Shown piece by piece: positions 54,330 through 62,663 of a stretch of 64,000 nt of DNA; the first letter of the stretch is position 1, and each line of letters opens with the position of its first letter. Position numbers and translations under genes: made by a program. Location of the stretch: assembly GCF_003992675.1 (NCBI RefSeq), contig NZ_RZMZ01000015.1:248001-312000 (forward strand). The letters are read 5' to 3'. The notes under the pieces were generated by a model. The model was not told where the DNA came from. It made no database searches and saw nothing but the letters and a program-made list of their open reading frames with translations. This DNA is from Flagellimonas marinaquae (GTDB taxonomy: Bacteria; Bacteroidota; Bacteroidia; Flavobacteriales; Flavobacteriaceae).

Positions 54330-54337
54330 TAGTTTTG
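54330..54337 (+). promoter_or_regulatory. -7 element of the WYL regulator gene
   Basis: TAGTTTTG matches TAnnTTTG. Operator 2 ends 11 nt upstream, mirroring the arrangement at the dinB promoter. Confidence 0.55.
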
Positions 54338-54424
54338 TCCATGTAAAAATGATAACACATGAGCTTGAAAAGTCCTCCCATCCTTGGATTGAAATCCTAT
54401 CTTTGGGAAGTAGCTCACGCAATT

Positions 54425-55387
54425 ATGGGAATGGACACCGTAAAACGTTTTGATAGAATAGTAGCCATTTTAATACAGTTACAGACCAAGCGTATTGTAA
54501 AGGCCCAAGAACTTGCAGACCGATTTGATGTGAGCCTGCGGACCATCTATCGGGACATTAGAACCTTGGAAGCTTCGGGCGTACCCATTGTAAGTGAGGC
54601 AGGAGTAGGGTATTCCATTATGGAAGGCTACCGATTGCCCCCGGTGATGTTTACTCGTGAAGAAGCCGGAAGTTTTGTGGCTGCAGAAAAGCTCATGCAA
54701 AAATTCACCGATAAATCCCTTGGTGCTTATTACGAGTCGGCCATGTTCAAACTTAAATCTGTACTTCGTGGAAAGGAAAAGGATTGGGTGGAAGCGTTGG
54801 AGTCGCAGGTATCCATCGTTCCCGGTCAGGTGTTGTTCAATGCTGATGTGCCCGATGCCCTAGAAATATTGTTCGAGAGCATTGCCGAACGCAAGCAGGT
54901 ATTCCTGCGGTACGAATCCCTTCGGGAAGAAACACCATCCGAACGGCAGATAGAGCCAGTCGGTCTTTTTCATGAAAACGGTTTTTGGTATATTTTGGGA
55001 TACTGTCACCTGAGAACCGATTATCGTCACTTTAGAACGGATAGAATCCACAAAATAACGAGGACATCCTTGGATTTTATACTGGAGCACGGCACTATGG
55101 ACGAACATCGTCAAAAGAGTGAAGCAGTGGAAAAGACCAAGGTGAGGATTGTAGTGGATAAGTCCGTTGCTAAGTTTATTCGGGGACAGTGCAAGTATTA
55201 CGGACTGATTTCCGAAGAAACCGGGGAGGAAGAGGTGGAAATGACCTTTATGACCACTGACTGGGAGAATGGTTTTGCCCGTTGGTATCTGATGTTCGGA
55301 GATTATGCGACCATATTGGAACCCCAGAAACTCAAGAATCGCGTAGCTGAAATACTAACCAACAGCCAAAAAAGATTGCTAACCTGA
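54425..55387 (+). CDS. HTH/WYL-domain transcriptional regulator (YafY type)
   Basis: This 320-residue regulator has an N-terminal HTH_11-type helix-turn-helix (RFDRIVAILIQLQTKRIV, then LADRFDVSLRTIYRDIRTLEASGVP) and a WYL domain with PVGLFHENGFWYILGYCHL and RTDYRHFRTDRI. WYL domains sense small ligands or nucleic acids. The ATG at 54425 (or 54431) puts the HTH at the usual place; a longer frame begins at 54359, 22 nt after the -7 box. It probably controls itself and dinB through the paired operators. AlkB follows 10 nt later in the same direction, so it may be co-transcribed. Confidence 0.9.
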   Translation: MGMDTVKRFDRIVAILIQLQTKRIVKAQELADRFDVSLRTIYRDIRTLEASGVPIVSEAGVGYSIMEGYRLPPVMFTREEAGSFVAAEKLMQKFTDKSLGAYYESAMFKLKSVLRGKEKDWVEALESQVSIVPGQVLFNADVPDALEILFESIAERKQVFLRYESLREETPSERQIEPVGLFHENGFWYILGYCHLRTDYRHFRTDRIHKITRTSLDFILEHGTMDEHRQKSEAVEKTKVRIVVDKSVAKFIRGQCKYYGLISEETGEEEVEMTFMTTDWENGFARWYLMFGDYATILEPQKLKNRVAEILTNSQKRLLT

Positions 55388-55397
55388 TAAAGAAAGA

Positions 55398-56009
55398 ATG
55401 GATTTGTTCACGGACCAGATTGACCCTTCGAAAAATTGGCTCCCCATGGATGGCGCGGTGCAATATTTTGGTACCATTATGCCAAAGGAAGAAGCGGACC
55501 AGTACTATCAAACACTACTTGAAAATATACCTTGGGAGCAGGATGTGGTGCACATGTTCGGTAAACGAATCGTAACCAAGCGAAAAGTGGCCTGGTATGG
55601 CGACAAACCTTTTGATTACACCTATTCCAATAGCACCAAAAAGGCTTTGCCTTGGACTCCAGCGCTACAAAAACTCAAAGACATCGCCGAAACCCTGACC
55701 AATGAAACCTATAATTCCTGTCTGCTCAATTTATACCATTCCGGGGAAGAGGGAATGGGCTGGCACACGGACAATGAAAAGGAACTGAAAGAAAAAGGGG
55801 CCATTGCCTCCTTTAGCTTTGGGGCAGAACGCAAATTTGTCTTTAAGCACAAAACCACCAAGGAAAAGGTGGAGTTGTTCTTGGACCATGGGAGCCTGCT
55901 GGTGATGAAGGGCGCAACACAAACGCATTGGTTACACCGCTTACCACCCACCAAAAAAGTGTTAGTCCCAAGAATCAATCTCACGTTTCGGACAATAATC
56001 TCCATCTAA
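55398..56009 (+). CDS. AlkB-family 2-oxoglutarate/Fe(II) dioxygenase
   Basis: This 203-residue protein resembles ALKBH2/3-type demethylases. Fe(II) ligands are seen in GWHTDNEKEL (H-x-D) and, further on, the THWLHRLP segment. The 2-oxoglutarate-binding RINLTFR closes the domain, and FSFGAERKFVFKHK is a family strand. It would repair N1-methyl-A and N3-methyl-C by oxidative demethylation. Its position behind the WYL gene and near dinB suggests a damage-linked regulon, though this is inference. Confidence 0.93.
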   Translation: MDLFTDQIDPSKNWLPMDGAVQYFGTIMPKEEADQYYQTLLENIPWEQDVVHMFGKRIVTKRKVAWYGDKPFDYTYSNSTKKALPWTPALQKLKDIAETLTNETYNSCLLNLYHSGEEGMGWHTDNEKELKEKGAIASFSFGAERKFVFKHKTTKEKVELFLDHGSLLVMKGATQTHWLHRLPPTKKVLVPRINLTFRTIISI

Positions 56010-56103
56010 AACAAAAAGGAACGTTTTAATCATTTGGTAACGGGAAAATGCCGTGTATTTTCAATGGTCCATTTATCTTGCAGCACGGCTAATCGCAAAT
56101 ACA

Positions 56104-56934
56104 ATGAAGCACATTCTTTTAATTCTTTTTTCAGTTGGGTTGATGTTCCACATGCAAGCACAGTCCATCGACGTGATTTCTTATAATATCCGTTACGATA
56201 ATCCGGGTGATGCACCCAATCATTGGGACAACCGGAAGGATTTTTTGATCTCCCAACTCAACTTTTACCGGCCTGATGTATTTGGTGTCCAAGAAGGATT
56301 GATTCATCAGGTGAAGGAAATTGAAGAGGGCCTAGAGGAGTATACCTATTTTGGGGTAGGTCGCGACTATGGGGATGAGCGAGGGGAGCATACCGCTGTC
56401 TTTTACAATACAAAAACGGTCAAACTCATTGAACAATCCACCTTTTGGTTGTCTCTCACCCCAGAAAAACCATCAAAAGGTTGGGATGCCGCATTGCCTC
56501 GAACTTGTACCTACGGTGTTTTTGAAAATAGGGCAGATGGAAACCGATTCATGGCCTTCAATACCCATTTTGACCATGTGGGTGCCCAAGCTAGGGAAGA
56601 AAGTTCCAAATTGATATTGCAGAAAGTCAAGGAGTTGAATACCGAAGACCTCCCGGTCGTGGTCATGGGCGATTTCAATCTGGAAAGTGATAGTAAAGGA
56701 GTACAGGTTATTTTGACCGAAATGACCGATGCACATATTGCTGCGGGAACCAATGCCTTTGGACCAAGGGGAACCTTCAATGGGTTTGAGTTTGATAAAC
56801 CCGTGGAGCGAAGAATTGACTATATTTTTATTTCTGATGGTTTTAAAGTTTTGAAAAGTGCCATTTTAAGCGATTCCAAGGATACCCGATATCCATCGGA
56901 CCACCTTCCGGTTTTTGCCAGATTGAAATATTGA
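56104..56934 (+). CDS. Endonuclease/exonuclease/phosphatase (EEP) family secreted hydrolase
   Basis: This 276-residue protein has a signal peptide (MKHILLILFSVGLMFHMQAQ). An EEP domain follows: SYNIRYDNPGD, DVFGVQEGL (catalytic Glu), FNTHFDHVG, VVMGDFNLES (metal ligand) and the terminal YPSDHLPVFARL (catalytic Asp and His). It may cleave phosphodiesters or sugar phosphates. The ATG at 56104 is preferred over an in-frame upstream ATG, because it starts the signal peptide. The gene stands alone. Confidence 0.85.
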   Translation: MKHILLILFSVGLMFHMQAQSIDVISYNIRYDNPGDAPNHWDNRKDFLISQLNFYRPDVFGVQEGLIHQVKEIEEGLEEYTYFGVGRDYGDERGEHTAVFYNTKTVKLIEQSTFWLSLTPEKPSKGWDAALPRTCTYGVFENRADGNRFMAFNTHFDHVGAQAREESSKLILQKVKELNTEDLPVVVMGDFNLESDSKGVQVILTEMTDAHIAAGTNAFGPRGTFNGFEFDKPVERRIDYIFISDGFKVLKSAILSDSKDTRYPSDHLPVFARLKY

Positions 56935-56972
56935 AATGGAGCATAGGACACGACCTATTTCTAGTTTTAAAC

Positions 56973-57009
56973 CCTGAAATCAACCATAGTTATTTAGACT
57001 GATTTCAGG
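56973..57009. promoter_or_regulatory. 10-bp inverted repeat upstream of the molybdenum hydroxylase operon
   Basis: CCTGAAATCA (56973-56982) pairs with TGATTTCAGG (57000-57009) across 17 nt. The half-site ACCCTGAAA recurs in direct orientation at 56971 and 57012. No T run follows. It is either a terminator of the EEP gene or an operator/RNA element for the downstream operon. Confidence 0.4.
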
Positions 57010-57116
57010 TAACCCTGAAAAACTAAAAAACAATGTTAATTTTAACAGGATCTTTAGGTTTTACCCGTCATTTTAGACAATTAATCTTTAACTTCAAGGA
57101 CAATTAATCAACTCAT

Positions 57117-57572
57117 ATGGCTTCATTTACACTCAACATTAACGGAAAACAACAGGAGGTGGATGTAGATCCATCTACACCCATGCTTTGGGTGTTGAGA
57201 GATCACCTCAATTTAGTGGGAACAAAATACGGATGTGGTATCGCACAATGTGGTGCCTGCACCATACATTTGGATGGCACGGCAACCAGAGCTTGTATGC
57301 TTACGGTTTCATCTGTAGGGAATTCAGAAATCACTACGATAGAAGGGTTATCGGAAGAAGGTGACCATCCGGTACAAAAGGCGTGGTTGGAAGTGGATGT
57401 GCCACAATGCGGGTATTGCCAAGCCGGCCAAATTATGACCGCTTCGGCACTTTTGGAAAAGAATCCGAATCCGACCGACGAAGAAATTGAAATGGCCATG
57501 AATGGTAACATTTGCCGTTGCGGAACCTATACCAGAATCAAGAAAGCCGTCAAATTAGCGGCTAAATCATAA
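57117..57572 (+). CDS. iorA: [2Fe-2S] subunit of a molybdenum hydroxylase (isoquinoline 1-oxidoreductase alpha type)
   Basis: This 151-residue protein has two [2Fe-2S] centres. The plant-type N-terminal cluster has Cys in [17 protein letters not shown] (about 40-56), and the C-terminal cluster has [10 protein letters not shown] and [11 protein letters not shown]. It relays electrons from the Mo centre of the next gene's product. The two are 18 nt apart and co-directional. The FAD subunit found in xanthine dehydrogenases is missing, as in IorAB-type enzymes. Confidence 0.92.
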   Translation: MASFTLNINGKQQEVDVDPSTPMLWVLRDHLNLVGTKYGCGIAQCGACTIHLDGTATRACMLTVSSVGNSEITTIEGLSEEGDHPVQKAWLEVDVPQCGYCQAGQIMTASALLEKNPNPTDEEIEMAMNGNICRCGTYTRIKKAVKLAAKS

Positions 57573-57590
57573 ACCCATAAAACAGAAATC

Positions 57591-59792
57591 ATGACACTTG
57601 TAAAGACAAAAATAGGACGACGTGCCTTTATTCGGAATACAGGATTGGCCAGTGGTGGACTCGTTATTGGGTTTAATTGGTTGGCTTCTTGTAAAATGAC
57701 ACCTGAGCAGGTCAATAACCTGCCCAAAGAATGGTTTGAATTGAACGGCTTTTTAAAGGTAGGCGACAATGGTTTGGTGACCATTATGTCCCCAAACCCA
57801 GAGATAGGACAAAACGTTAAGACATCCATGCCCATGATTGTGGCCGAAGAGCTCGATGTGGCCTGGAAAGATGTAATTGTGGAACAAGCGCCTCTCAACA
57901 CCGATATTTTTACCAGGCAATTGGCCGGTGGTAGCCAATCCATCCGACAAGGTTGGGAAAGTTTACGTATGGCCGGAGCTACGGCAAGGCACATGTTAAA
58001 AGAGGCCGCTGCCCAAGCATGGGGCGTGCCCGCAAATGAAATCACCACCAAAGATGGAATGTTGACCCATGAAGCTAGTGGAAACTCGGCAGGATATGGC
58101 GAAATGGCCTCTGCCGCAACCAACATCGAGGTGCCCGAAGAGGTGGAACTAAAGGACAATGGAAGTTTTTCCATTATCGGTACGGACAAAAGGAACGTTG
58201 ACGGAAAGGATATTGTCACAGGAAAACCATTGTTTGGATTGGACGTGTACAAAGAAGGTATGTTGACAGCCATGATTGTGCATCCACCCGCCTTTGGCAT
58301 GAAATACAAAGGAATGAACGCCGATACCGTAAAAACCATGCCTGGCATCAAAGATGTATTCCATTTTGTGGTATATCCCGAAGGAATGGAAAAACAATGG
58401 TCGGATGGCGGTGGTATACCAGAATTGGTTGCCATTGTCGGCAATAGCACGTGGGAGTGCATGCAGGCCAAAAAAGCACTTCAAGTAGAGTGGGAGCAAG
58501 ATTCCATGGCCGAAAGCACATCCTATCACGAAAAAGCTTTAGCGGAACTTCTGGAAAAACCAACAGAAGCACCTGCACGGCAAGATGGCGATGTAGAATC
58601 AGCATTTAAAAGTGCTGCCAAAATAGTGGAAAGTACCTATTCCGCACCCTATTTGGCCCACAACACGATGGAGCCCATGAACTTTTTTGCCCATGTTACA
58701 CCAGAAAAGGCTGAATTGTTGGGTCCCATACAAACACCTGAATTTGCAGAAAAAACATTGGCAGCTCGTTTAGGAATGCCTTTGGAAAAAATAGATATCA
58801 TGATGACCCGAATGGGAGGTGGTTTCGGCCGTCGTCTTTATGGGCCTTTTGTGATTGAAGCGGCCGTAATTTCCCAAAAGATGAATGCACCCATCAAATT
58901 GGTGTATACTCGGGAAGATGACATGACCCAAGGAACCTATCGTCCATCCTATAAAGTAAAATACAAAGCTGGGCTTGACGAAAGCGGTAACTTGATTGCA
59001 TGGCACGTGCGTGGAGCAGGAACAAACGACGACCTTATCTTTGAAAATCGTTTTCCAGCGGGAGCTGTTGACAATTATTTGGCCGAAAAGCACAGCTTGA
59101 CTACAAATGTTACCACGGGTGCGTGGAGAGCACCACGCTCCAACTTTATTGCGGGAGCCGAACAGGCCTTCATGGATGAGGTTGCAGAAGCTGCTGGAAA
59201 AGACCCCTTGGAATTCCGATTGGAACTTTTCGATAGGGCCATCAATAATCCAGTAGGAGACCCCGAAAATAATGATTATGACCCTGAACGATATGCAGGA
59301 GTACTTAAACTGGTGAAGGAAAAATCCAATTGGGGTACAGATACAGGCAAAGCTCGTGGAGTAGCGGCTTACTACTGCCACAATTCCTACGTTGCACAAG
59401 TATTGGAACTGGAAGATGGCGGAGATATGCCAAGAGTGGATAAAATAACCTGTGCCGTAGATTGCGGAATAGTGATCAATCCGATCGCTGCCAAAAACCA
59501 AATTGAAGGTGGTATGATCGATGGTATCGGTCACTCAACTTACAGTGCGTTGAGCTTTGAAAATGGCAGACCAGAGCAATCCAACTTTGATACTTATCGA
59601 CTGATTCGTCACTCGGAGTCACCAAAGAATATTGAAGTACATTTTGTGGACAACGGAATCGACCCAACAGGTTTGGGAGAACCATCACTGCCACCGGTAA
59701 TCGGCGCATTGTCCAATGCCTTGTACCAAGCGACTGGGCGACGCTTTTATAAGCAGCCGTTCATTAACGACAAGCCACCTTTGGTAGGATAG
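57591..59792 (+). CDS. iorB: Molybdopterin-binding subunit of an isoquinoline 1-oxidoreductase-type hydroxylase, Tat-exported
   Basis: This 733-residue protein is the catalytic subunit of a xanthine-oxidase-family enzyme that hydroxylates an aromatic heterocycle or aldehyde. The N-terminus has twin arginines at 10-11 (IGRRAFIRNTG) followed by a hydrophobic stretch ending LASC at residue 34, so it is a Tat substrate and perhaps a lipoprotein. Mo-domain motifs are MGGGFGRRLYGPF, GAWRAPRSNF and GLGEPSLPPV, whose Glu is the expected base. The Tat signal implies a folded cofactor-loaded export to the periplasm. Maturation genes are not in the window. The real substrate is unknown. Confidence 0.9.
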   Translation: MTLVKTKIGRRAFIRNTGLASGGLVIGFNWLASCKMTPEQVNNLPKEWFELNGFLKVGDNGLVTIMSPNPEIGQNVKTSMPMIVAEELDVAWKDVIVEQAPLNTDIFTRQLAGGSQSIRQGWESLRMAGATARHMLKEAAAQAWGVPANEITTKDGMLTHEASGNSAGYGEMASAATNIEVPEEVELKDNGSFSIIGTDKRNVDGKDIVTGKPLFGLDVYKEGMLTAMIVHPPAFGMKYKGMNADTVKTMPGIKDVFHFVVYPEGMEKQWSDGGGIPELVAIVGNSTWECMQAKKALQVEWEQDSMAESTSYHEKALAELLEKPTEAPARQDGDVESAFKSAAKIVESTYSAPYLAHNTMEPMNFFAHVTPEKAELLGPIQTPEFAEKTLAARLGMPLEKIDIMMTRMGGGFGRRLYGPFVIEAAVISQKMNAPIKLVYTREDDMTQGTYRPSYKVKYKAGLDESGNLIAWHVRGAGTNDDLIFENRFPAGAVDNYLAEKHSLTTNVTTGAWRAPRSNFIAGAEQAFMDEVAEAAGKDPLEFRLELFDRAINNPVGDPENNDYDPERYAGVLKLVKEKSNWGTDTGKARGVAAYYCHNSYVAQVLELEDGGDMPRVDKITCAVDCGIVINPIAAKNQIEGGMIDGIGHSTYSALSFENGRPEQSNFDTYRLIRHSESPKNIEVHFVDNGIDPTGLGEPSLPPVIGALSNALYQATGRRFYKQPFINDKPPLVG

Positions 59793-59822
59793 TCCGCTAC
59801 GATTAAAAATTTATAAATATGG

Positions 59823-59858
59823 ACTGGTCAGTAGCGTTTTGTTACGGACCAGTTTTTC
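59823..59858 (+). terminator. Terminator after the molybdenum hydroxylase operon
   Basis: ACTGGTC (59823-59829) pairs with GACCAGT (59847-59853) across a 17-nt loop that can itself pair partly, and is followed by TTTTCTTTG. Confidence 0.8.
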
Positions 59859-59943
59859 TTTGTCTACTCTTTTGGTCTATTTTTTAAATGCAAACAACTG
59901 AAAAACAAAACATTATGATGGTAAATTTTTTTTTCAAAAAAAC

Positions 59944-59972
59944 TTGCAGTATTGGATTTTTAGTTATGTTTG
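59944..59972 (+). promoter_or_regulatory. Promoter TTG-N18-TATGTTTG in the region before speA
   Basis: TTG at 59944-59946, an 18-nt spacer and TATGTTTG at 59965-59972 match the Bacteroidota consensus. Predicted transcription starts near 59978-59980, almost at the ATG of a 48-codon frame. Confidence 0.6.
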
Positions 59973-59980
59973 CCCCATAA

Positions 59981-60127
59981 ATGAGTCCGGCTAAATTGGA
60001 CGCATTGCCTATAAGCTTTGAAGACTTTTTTCATGTTCGGGCTTTTGGGGATAAGAAAGTCTACCCAACAAGCCGTCTTAAGAAAAAGACACCGGATACA
60101 CGGGCTGACTTTCGAAAAACCACATGA
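59981..60127 (+). CDS. Possible 48-residue small protein (or small RNA/leader) upstream of speA
   Basis: An ATG frame encodes 48 residues, starting MSPAKLDALPISFEDFF and turning basic at the C-terminus (RLKKKTPD, ADFRKTT). The promoter at 59944-59972 places transcription start within a few nucleotides of the ATG, so translation would be leaderless or nearly so. A hairpin follows the stop (60134-60149). No family is recognised. Alternatively the transcript is a noncoding RNA or the 5' leader of the polyamine operon. Confidence 0.35.
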   Translation: MSPAKLDALPISFEDFFHVRAFGDKKVYPTSRLKKKTPDTRADFRKTT

Positions 60128-60133
60128 TATAAA

Positions 60134-60149
60134 CCGTGACATATCACGG
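60134..60149 (+). other. Small hairpin after the small ORF
   Basis: CCGTGA-CATA-TCACGG is a perfect 6-bp stem 6 nt after the stop of the small frame. No T run follows, so it is not a classic terminator. Confidence 0.4.
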
Positions 60150-60193
60150 ATTCCCTACTTTGTACCGTATACCGTATTTGAATTTCGTATTTG

Positions 60194-60233
60194 AGATACT
60201 TGGATTTTTCTGATTCTATATTTCTCAGTATCT
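60194..60233. promoter_or_regulatory. Inverted repeat in the speA leader
   Basis: AGATACT (60194-60200) pairs with AGTATCT (60227-60233). Its 3' arm ends 22 nt before the speA ATG. It may influence translation or transcription of the polyamine operon. Direct repeats of CGTATTTGA lie just upstream. Confidence 0.35.
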
Positions 60234-60255
60234 TATATTCAACAACGAAATTTAA

Positions 60256-61707
60256 ATGAAAACAAAGTACATCGATTTAATCGAGCAAACCTATGATTTC
60301 CCCCAAGAGGAATTTCAATTGAACAACAACAGACTAGAATTCCACGGCGTCGACCTTTATGGACTGGTCCAAAAATACGGTAGCCCCTTAAAGTTCACCT
60401 ATCTGCCCAAAATATCAGATAATATCCAAAGAGCTAAGGGATGGTTCAATACCGCCATTAAAAAACATAAGTATGCAGGTAAGTACCACTATTGTTACTG
60501 CACCAAAAGTTCCCATTTTGAGCACGTTCTCAAAGAGGCTTTGAAAAACGATATTCATATCGAGACTTCGTCTGCCTTTGATATCAATATTGTGCAGCAC
60601 TTGAAAAAGGCCGGTAAAATTACCAAGGATACTTACGTGATTTGTAATGGTTTTAAAAGAGACCAATACATCAACAATATTGCTGGACTCATCAATAATG
60701 GCCATAAAAAGTGCATTCCCATTATCGATAATTATGAGGAAATCAACCTGTTGGGCGAAGCTATTGATGGTAAGTTCCAAATCGGGATTCGAATCGCATC
60801 CGAAGAAGAGCCCAAGTTTGAGTTTTACACCTCAAGACTGGGTATCGGTTACAAGAATATTGTTCCCTTCTTCAATCAGTCGATAAAACCAAATGAGCAA
60901 GTAGAGCTCAAAATGCTCCACTTCTTTATCAATACCGGAATTCGGGACACTGCCTATTATTGGAACGAGCTATTGAAGTGTTTGAAGGTGTACATCGCCC
61001 TAAAGAAAGTATGCCCAACTTTGGACAGCCTAAATATTGGAGGTGGATTCCCTATCAAAAATTCGCTGGCATTCGAGTATGATTATGAGTACATGGTGGA
61101 CGAAATCATCCATCAAATCGGTCAGGCCTGTCAAGAAGCAGGGGTGGAACCTCCCCATATTTTTACCGAGTTTGGAAGCTTTACCGTAGGCGAAAGTGGA
61201 GGAACCATTTACGAGATCTTATACCAAAAGCAACAGAACGACCGCGAAAAATGGAATATGATCAATTCTTCGTTCATCACCACCATGCCGGATTCTTGGG
61301 CTATAAGTAAAAGATTTATCATGCTGCCCATCAACCGTTGGAACGATGAATATGAGCGCGTGCTTCTGGGCGGACTTACTTGTGACAGTGATGATTATTA
61401 CAATTCGGAACAGCATATGAACGCCATTTATTTGCCCAAATACCGTAAGGATAGGCCATTATATATTGGATTTTTCAATACGGGGGCTTACCAAGAAACC
61501 ATTGGTGGATTTGGTGGGTTACAGCATTGCCTGATTCCACATCCCAAACACGTTCTTATCCAAAGGGATGAAGAAGGCAACTTGGAAACATCGGTTTTCG
61601 CTGAGCAGCAGACTGCGGGCGAGTTTTTATCCATACTAGGGTACGGTGGCAAAAAAGAAGATGTATTGGTCGAAGCCGACGATGTTTCGGTAACTAGCAA
61701 TAATTGA
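60256..61707 (+). CDS. speA: Biosynthetic arginine decarboxylase (alanine-racemase-fold, short form)
   Basis: This 483-residue PLP enzyme converts arginine to agmatine. The PLP-lysine segment YCYCTKSSHF is near residues 78-87. The sugar-phosphate-type loop LNIGGGFPI (about 260-268) and GLTCDSDD near 377 (catalytic Cys and Asp of fold-III decarboxylases) are clear. It is shorter than E. coli SpeA (658) but lies in front of agmatinase, which supports arginine as substrate. No signal peptide is visible. It heads the speA-speB-DHS-like operon, with a 20-nt gap to speB. Confidence 0.87.
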   Translation: MKTKYIDLIEQTYDFPQEEFQLNNNRLEFHGVDLYGLVQKYGSPLKFTYLPKISDNIQRAKGWFNTAIKKHKYAGKYHYCYCTKSSHFEHVLKEALKNDIHIETSSAFDINIVQHLKKAGKITKDTYVICNGFKRDQYINNIAGLINNGHKKCIPIIDNYEEINLLGEAIDGKFQIGIRIASEEEPKFEFYTSRLGIGYKNIVPFFNQSIKPNEQVELKMLHFFINTGIRDTAYYWNELLKCLKVYIALKKVCPTLDSLNIGGGFPIKNSLAFEYDYEYMVDEIIHQIGQACQEAGVEPPHIFTEFGSFTVGESGGTIYEILYQKQQNDREKWNMINSSFITTMPDSWAISKRFIMLPINRWNDEYERVLLGGLTCDSDDYYNSEQHMNAIYLPKYRKDRPLYIGFFNTGAYQETIGGFGGLQHCLIPHPKHVLIQRDEEGNLETSVFAEQQTAGEFLSILGYGGKKEDVLVEADDVSVTSNN

Positions 61708-61727
61708 AAAAGAAAGTAACTTAAAAA

Positions 61728-62663
61728 ATGAAAACAGAAAGAACATATGCAGGTATTCCAAAGGAATACGGCACGGTCGAGAAGGCTAAAGTAGTATTGT
61801 TGCCCGTTCCCTACGATGGTACCAGTACTTGGGGAAAAGGTGCGGACAAAGGGCCGGAAGCCTTCTTGGAAGCCTCGGAAAACATGGAAATCTACGATAT
61901 TGAAACCGATAGCGAGGTGTACAAAGAGGGTATCTACTTGGCCGATACCTTAGATGGGTTTGAAACACCGGATGCCATGGTGGAATCCGTGCACAAAACG
62001 GTGAAGGACTATATCAATCGTAATAAATTGGTGACCATGTTCGGTGGGGAGCATTCTATTTCCATTGGGGCGATCAGGGCATTCAACGAATGTTTTGAAG
62101 ACCTTACCGTGTTACAAATCGATGCCCATGCCGATTTGCGGAAAGAATATGGAGGGACTAAATACAACCATGCCTGTGCCTTGTACGAGGCCAACGAAAC
62201 CACCAATTTGGTGCAAGTTGGGATTCGTAGTATGGATCATACCGAAACCTTGGTGATGGATAGGGACAAAGTATTTTTTGCCCATGAAATGGTTTCCGAT
62301 GATTTTTGGATGGATGCCGCCTTGGACTTAATGACCGATAATGTGTACATTACCTTCGATTTGGATGCTTTTGACCCATCCATATTGCCATCCACCGGGA
62401 CCCCTGAGCCAGGAGGGCTGTTGTGGTACGAGACCCTGGACTTTTTACGAAGGGTTTTCAGTGAAAAGAATGTGGTCGGTTTTGACATTGTGGAGCTCTG
62501 CCCCAACGATGTAGATCGATCGTCCGATTTCTTGGCAGCCAAGCTCTATTACAAGATGTTGAGCTATAAATTTTCAAACAATAACGAATTCATGGATGAG
62601 AATTTTGAAGACGATGACGACTTCAAAAAATCCAAAAACAACTTAGAAGATTACGATGAGTAA
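61728..62663 (+). CDS. speB: Agmatinase
   Basis: This 311-residue ureohydrolase converts agmatine to putrescine and urea. The binuclear manganese motifs are complete: GGEHSISIG (about 105-113), DAHADLR and DLDAFDPSILPSTGTPEPGG (about 212-231). A C-terminal acidic tail (ENFEDDDDFKKSKNN) extends beyond the family. It overlaps the DHS-like gene by 8 nt (ATGAGTAA), a sign of coupled translation. It acts on the product of the gene before it. Confidence 0.95.
   Translation: MKTERTYAGIPKEYGTVEKAKVVLLPVPYDGTSTWGKGADKGPEAFLEASENMEIYDIETDSEVYKEGIYLADTLDGFETPDAMVESVHKTVKDYINRNKLVTMFGGEHSISIGAIRAFNECFEDLTVLQIDAHADLRKEYGGTKYNHACALYEANETTNLVQVGIRSMDHTETLVMDRDKVFFAHEMVSDDFWMDAALDLMTDNVYITFDLDAFDPSILPSTGTPEPGGLLWYETLDFLRRVFSEKNVVGFDIVELCPNDVDRSSDFLAAKLYYKMLSYKFSNNNEFMDENFEDDDDFKKSKNNLEDYDE

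Noticed and set aside
57527..59534. Long antisense frames (314 and 254 codons) opposite the molybdenum hydroxylase gene
   Set aside because: The sense strand encodes clear cofactor motifs throughout; antisense translations show no family features.
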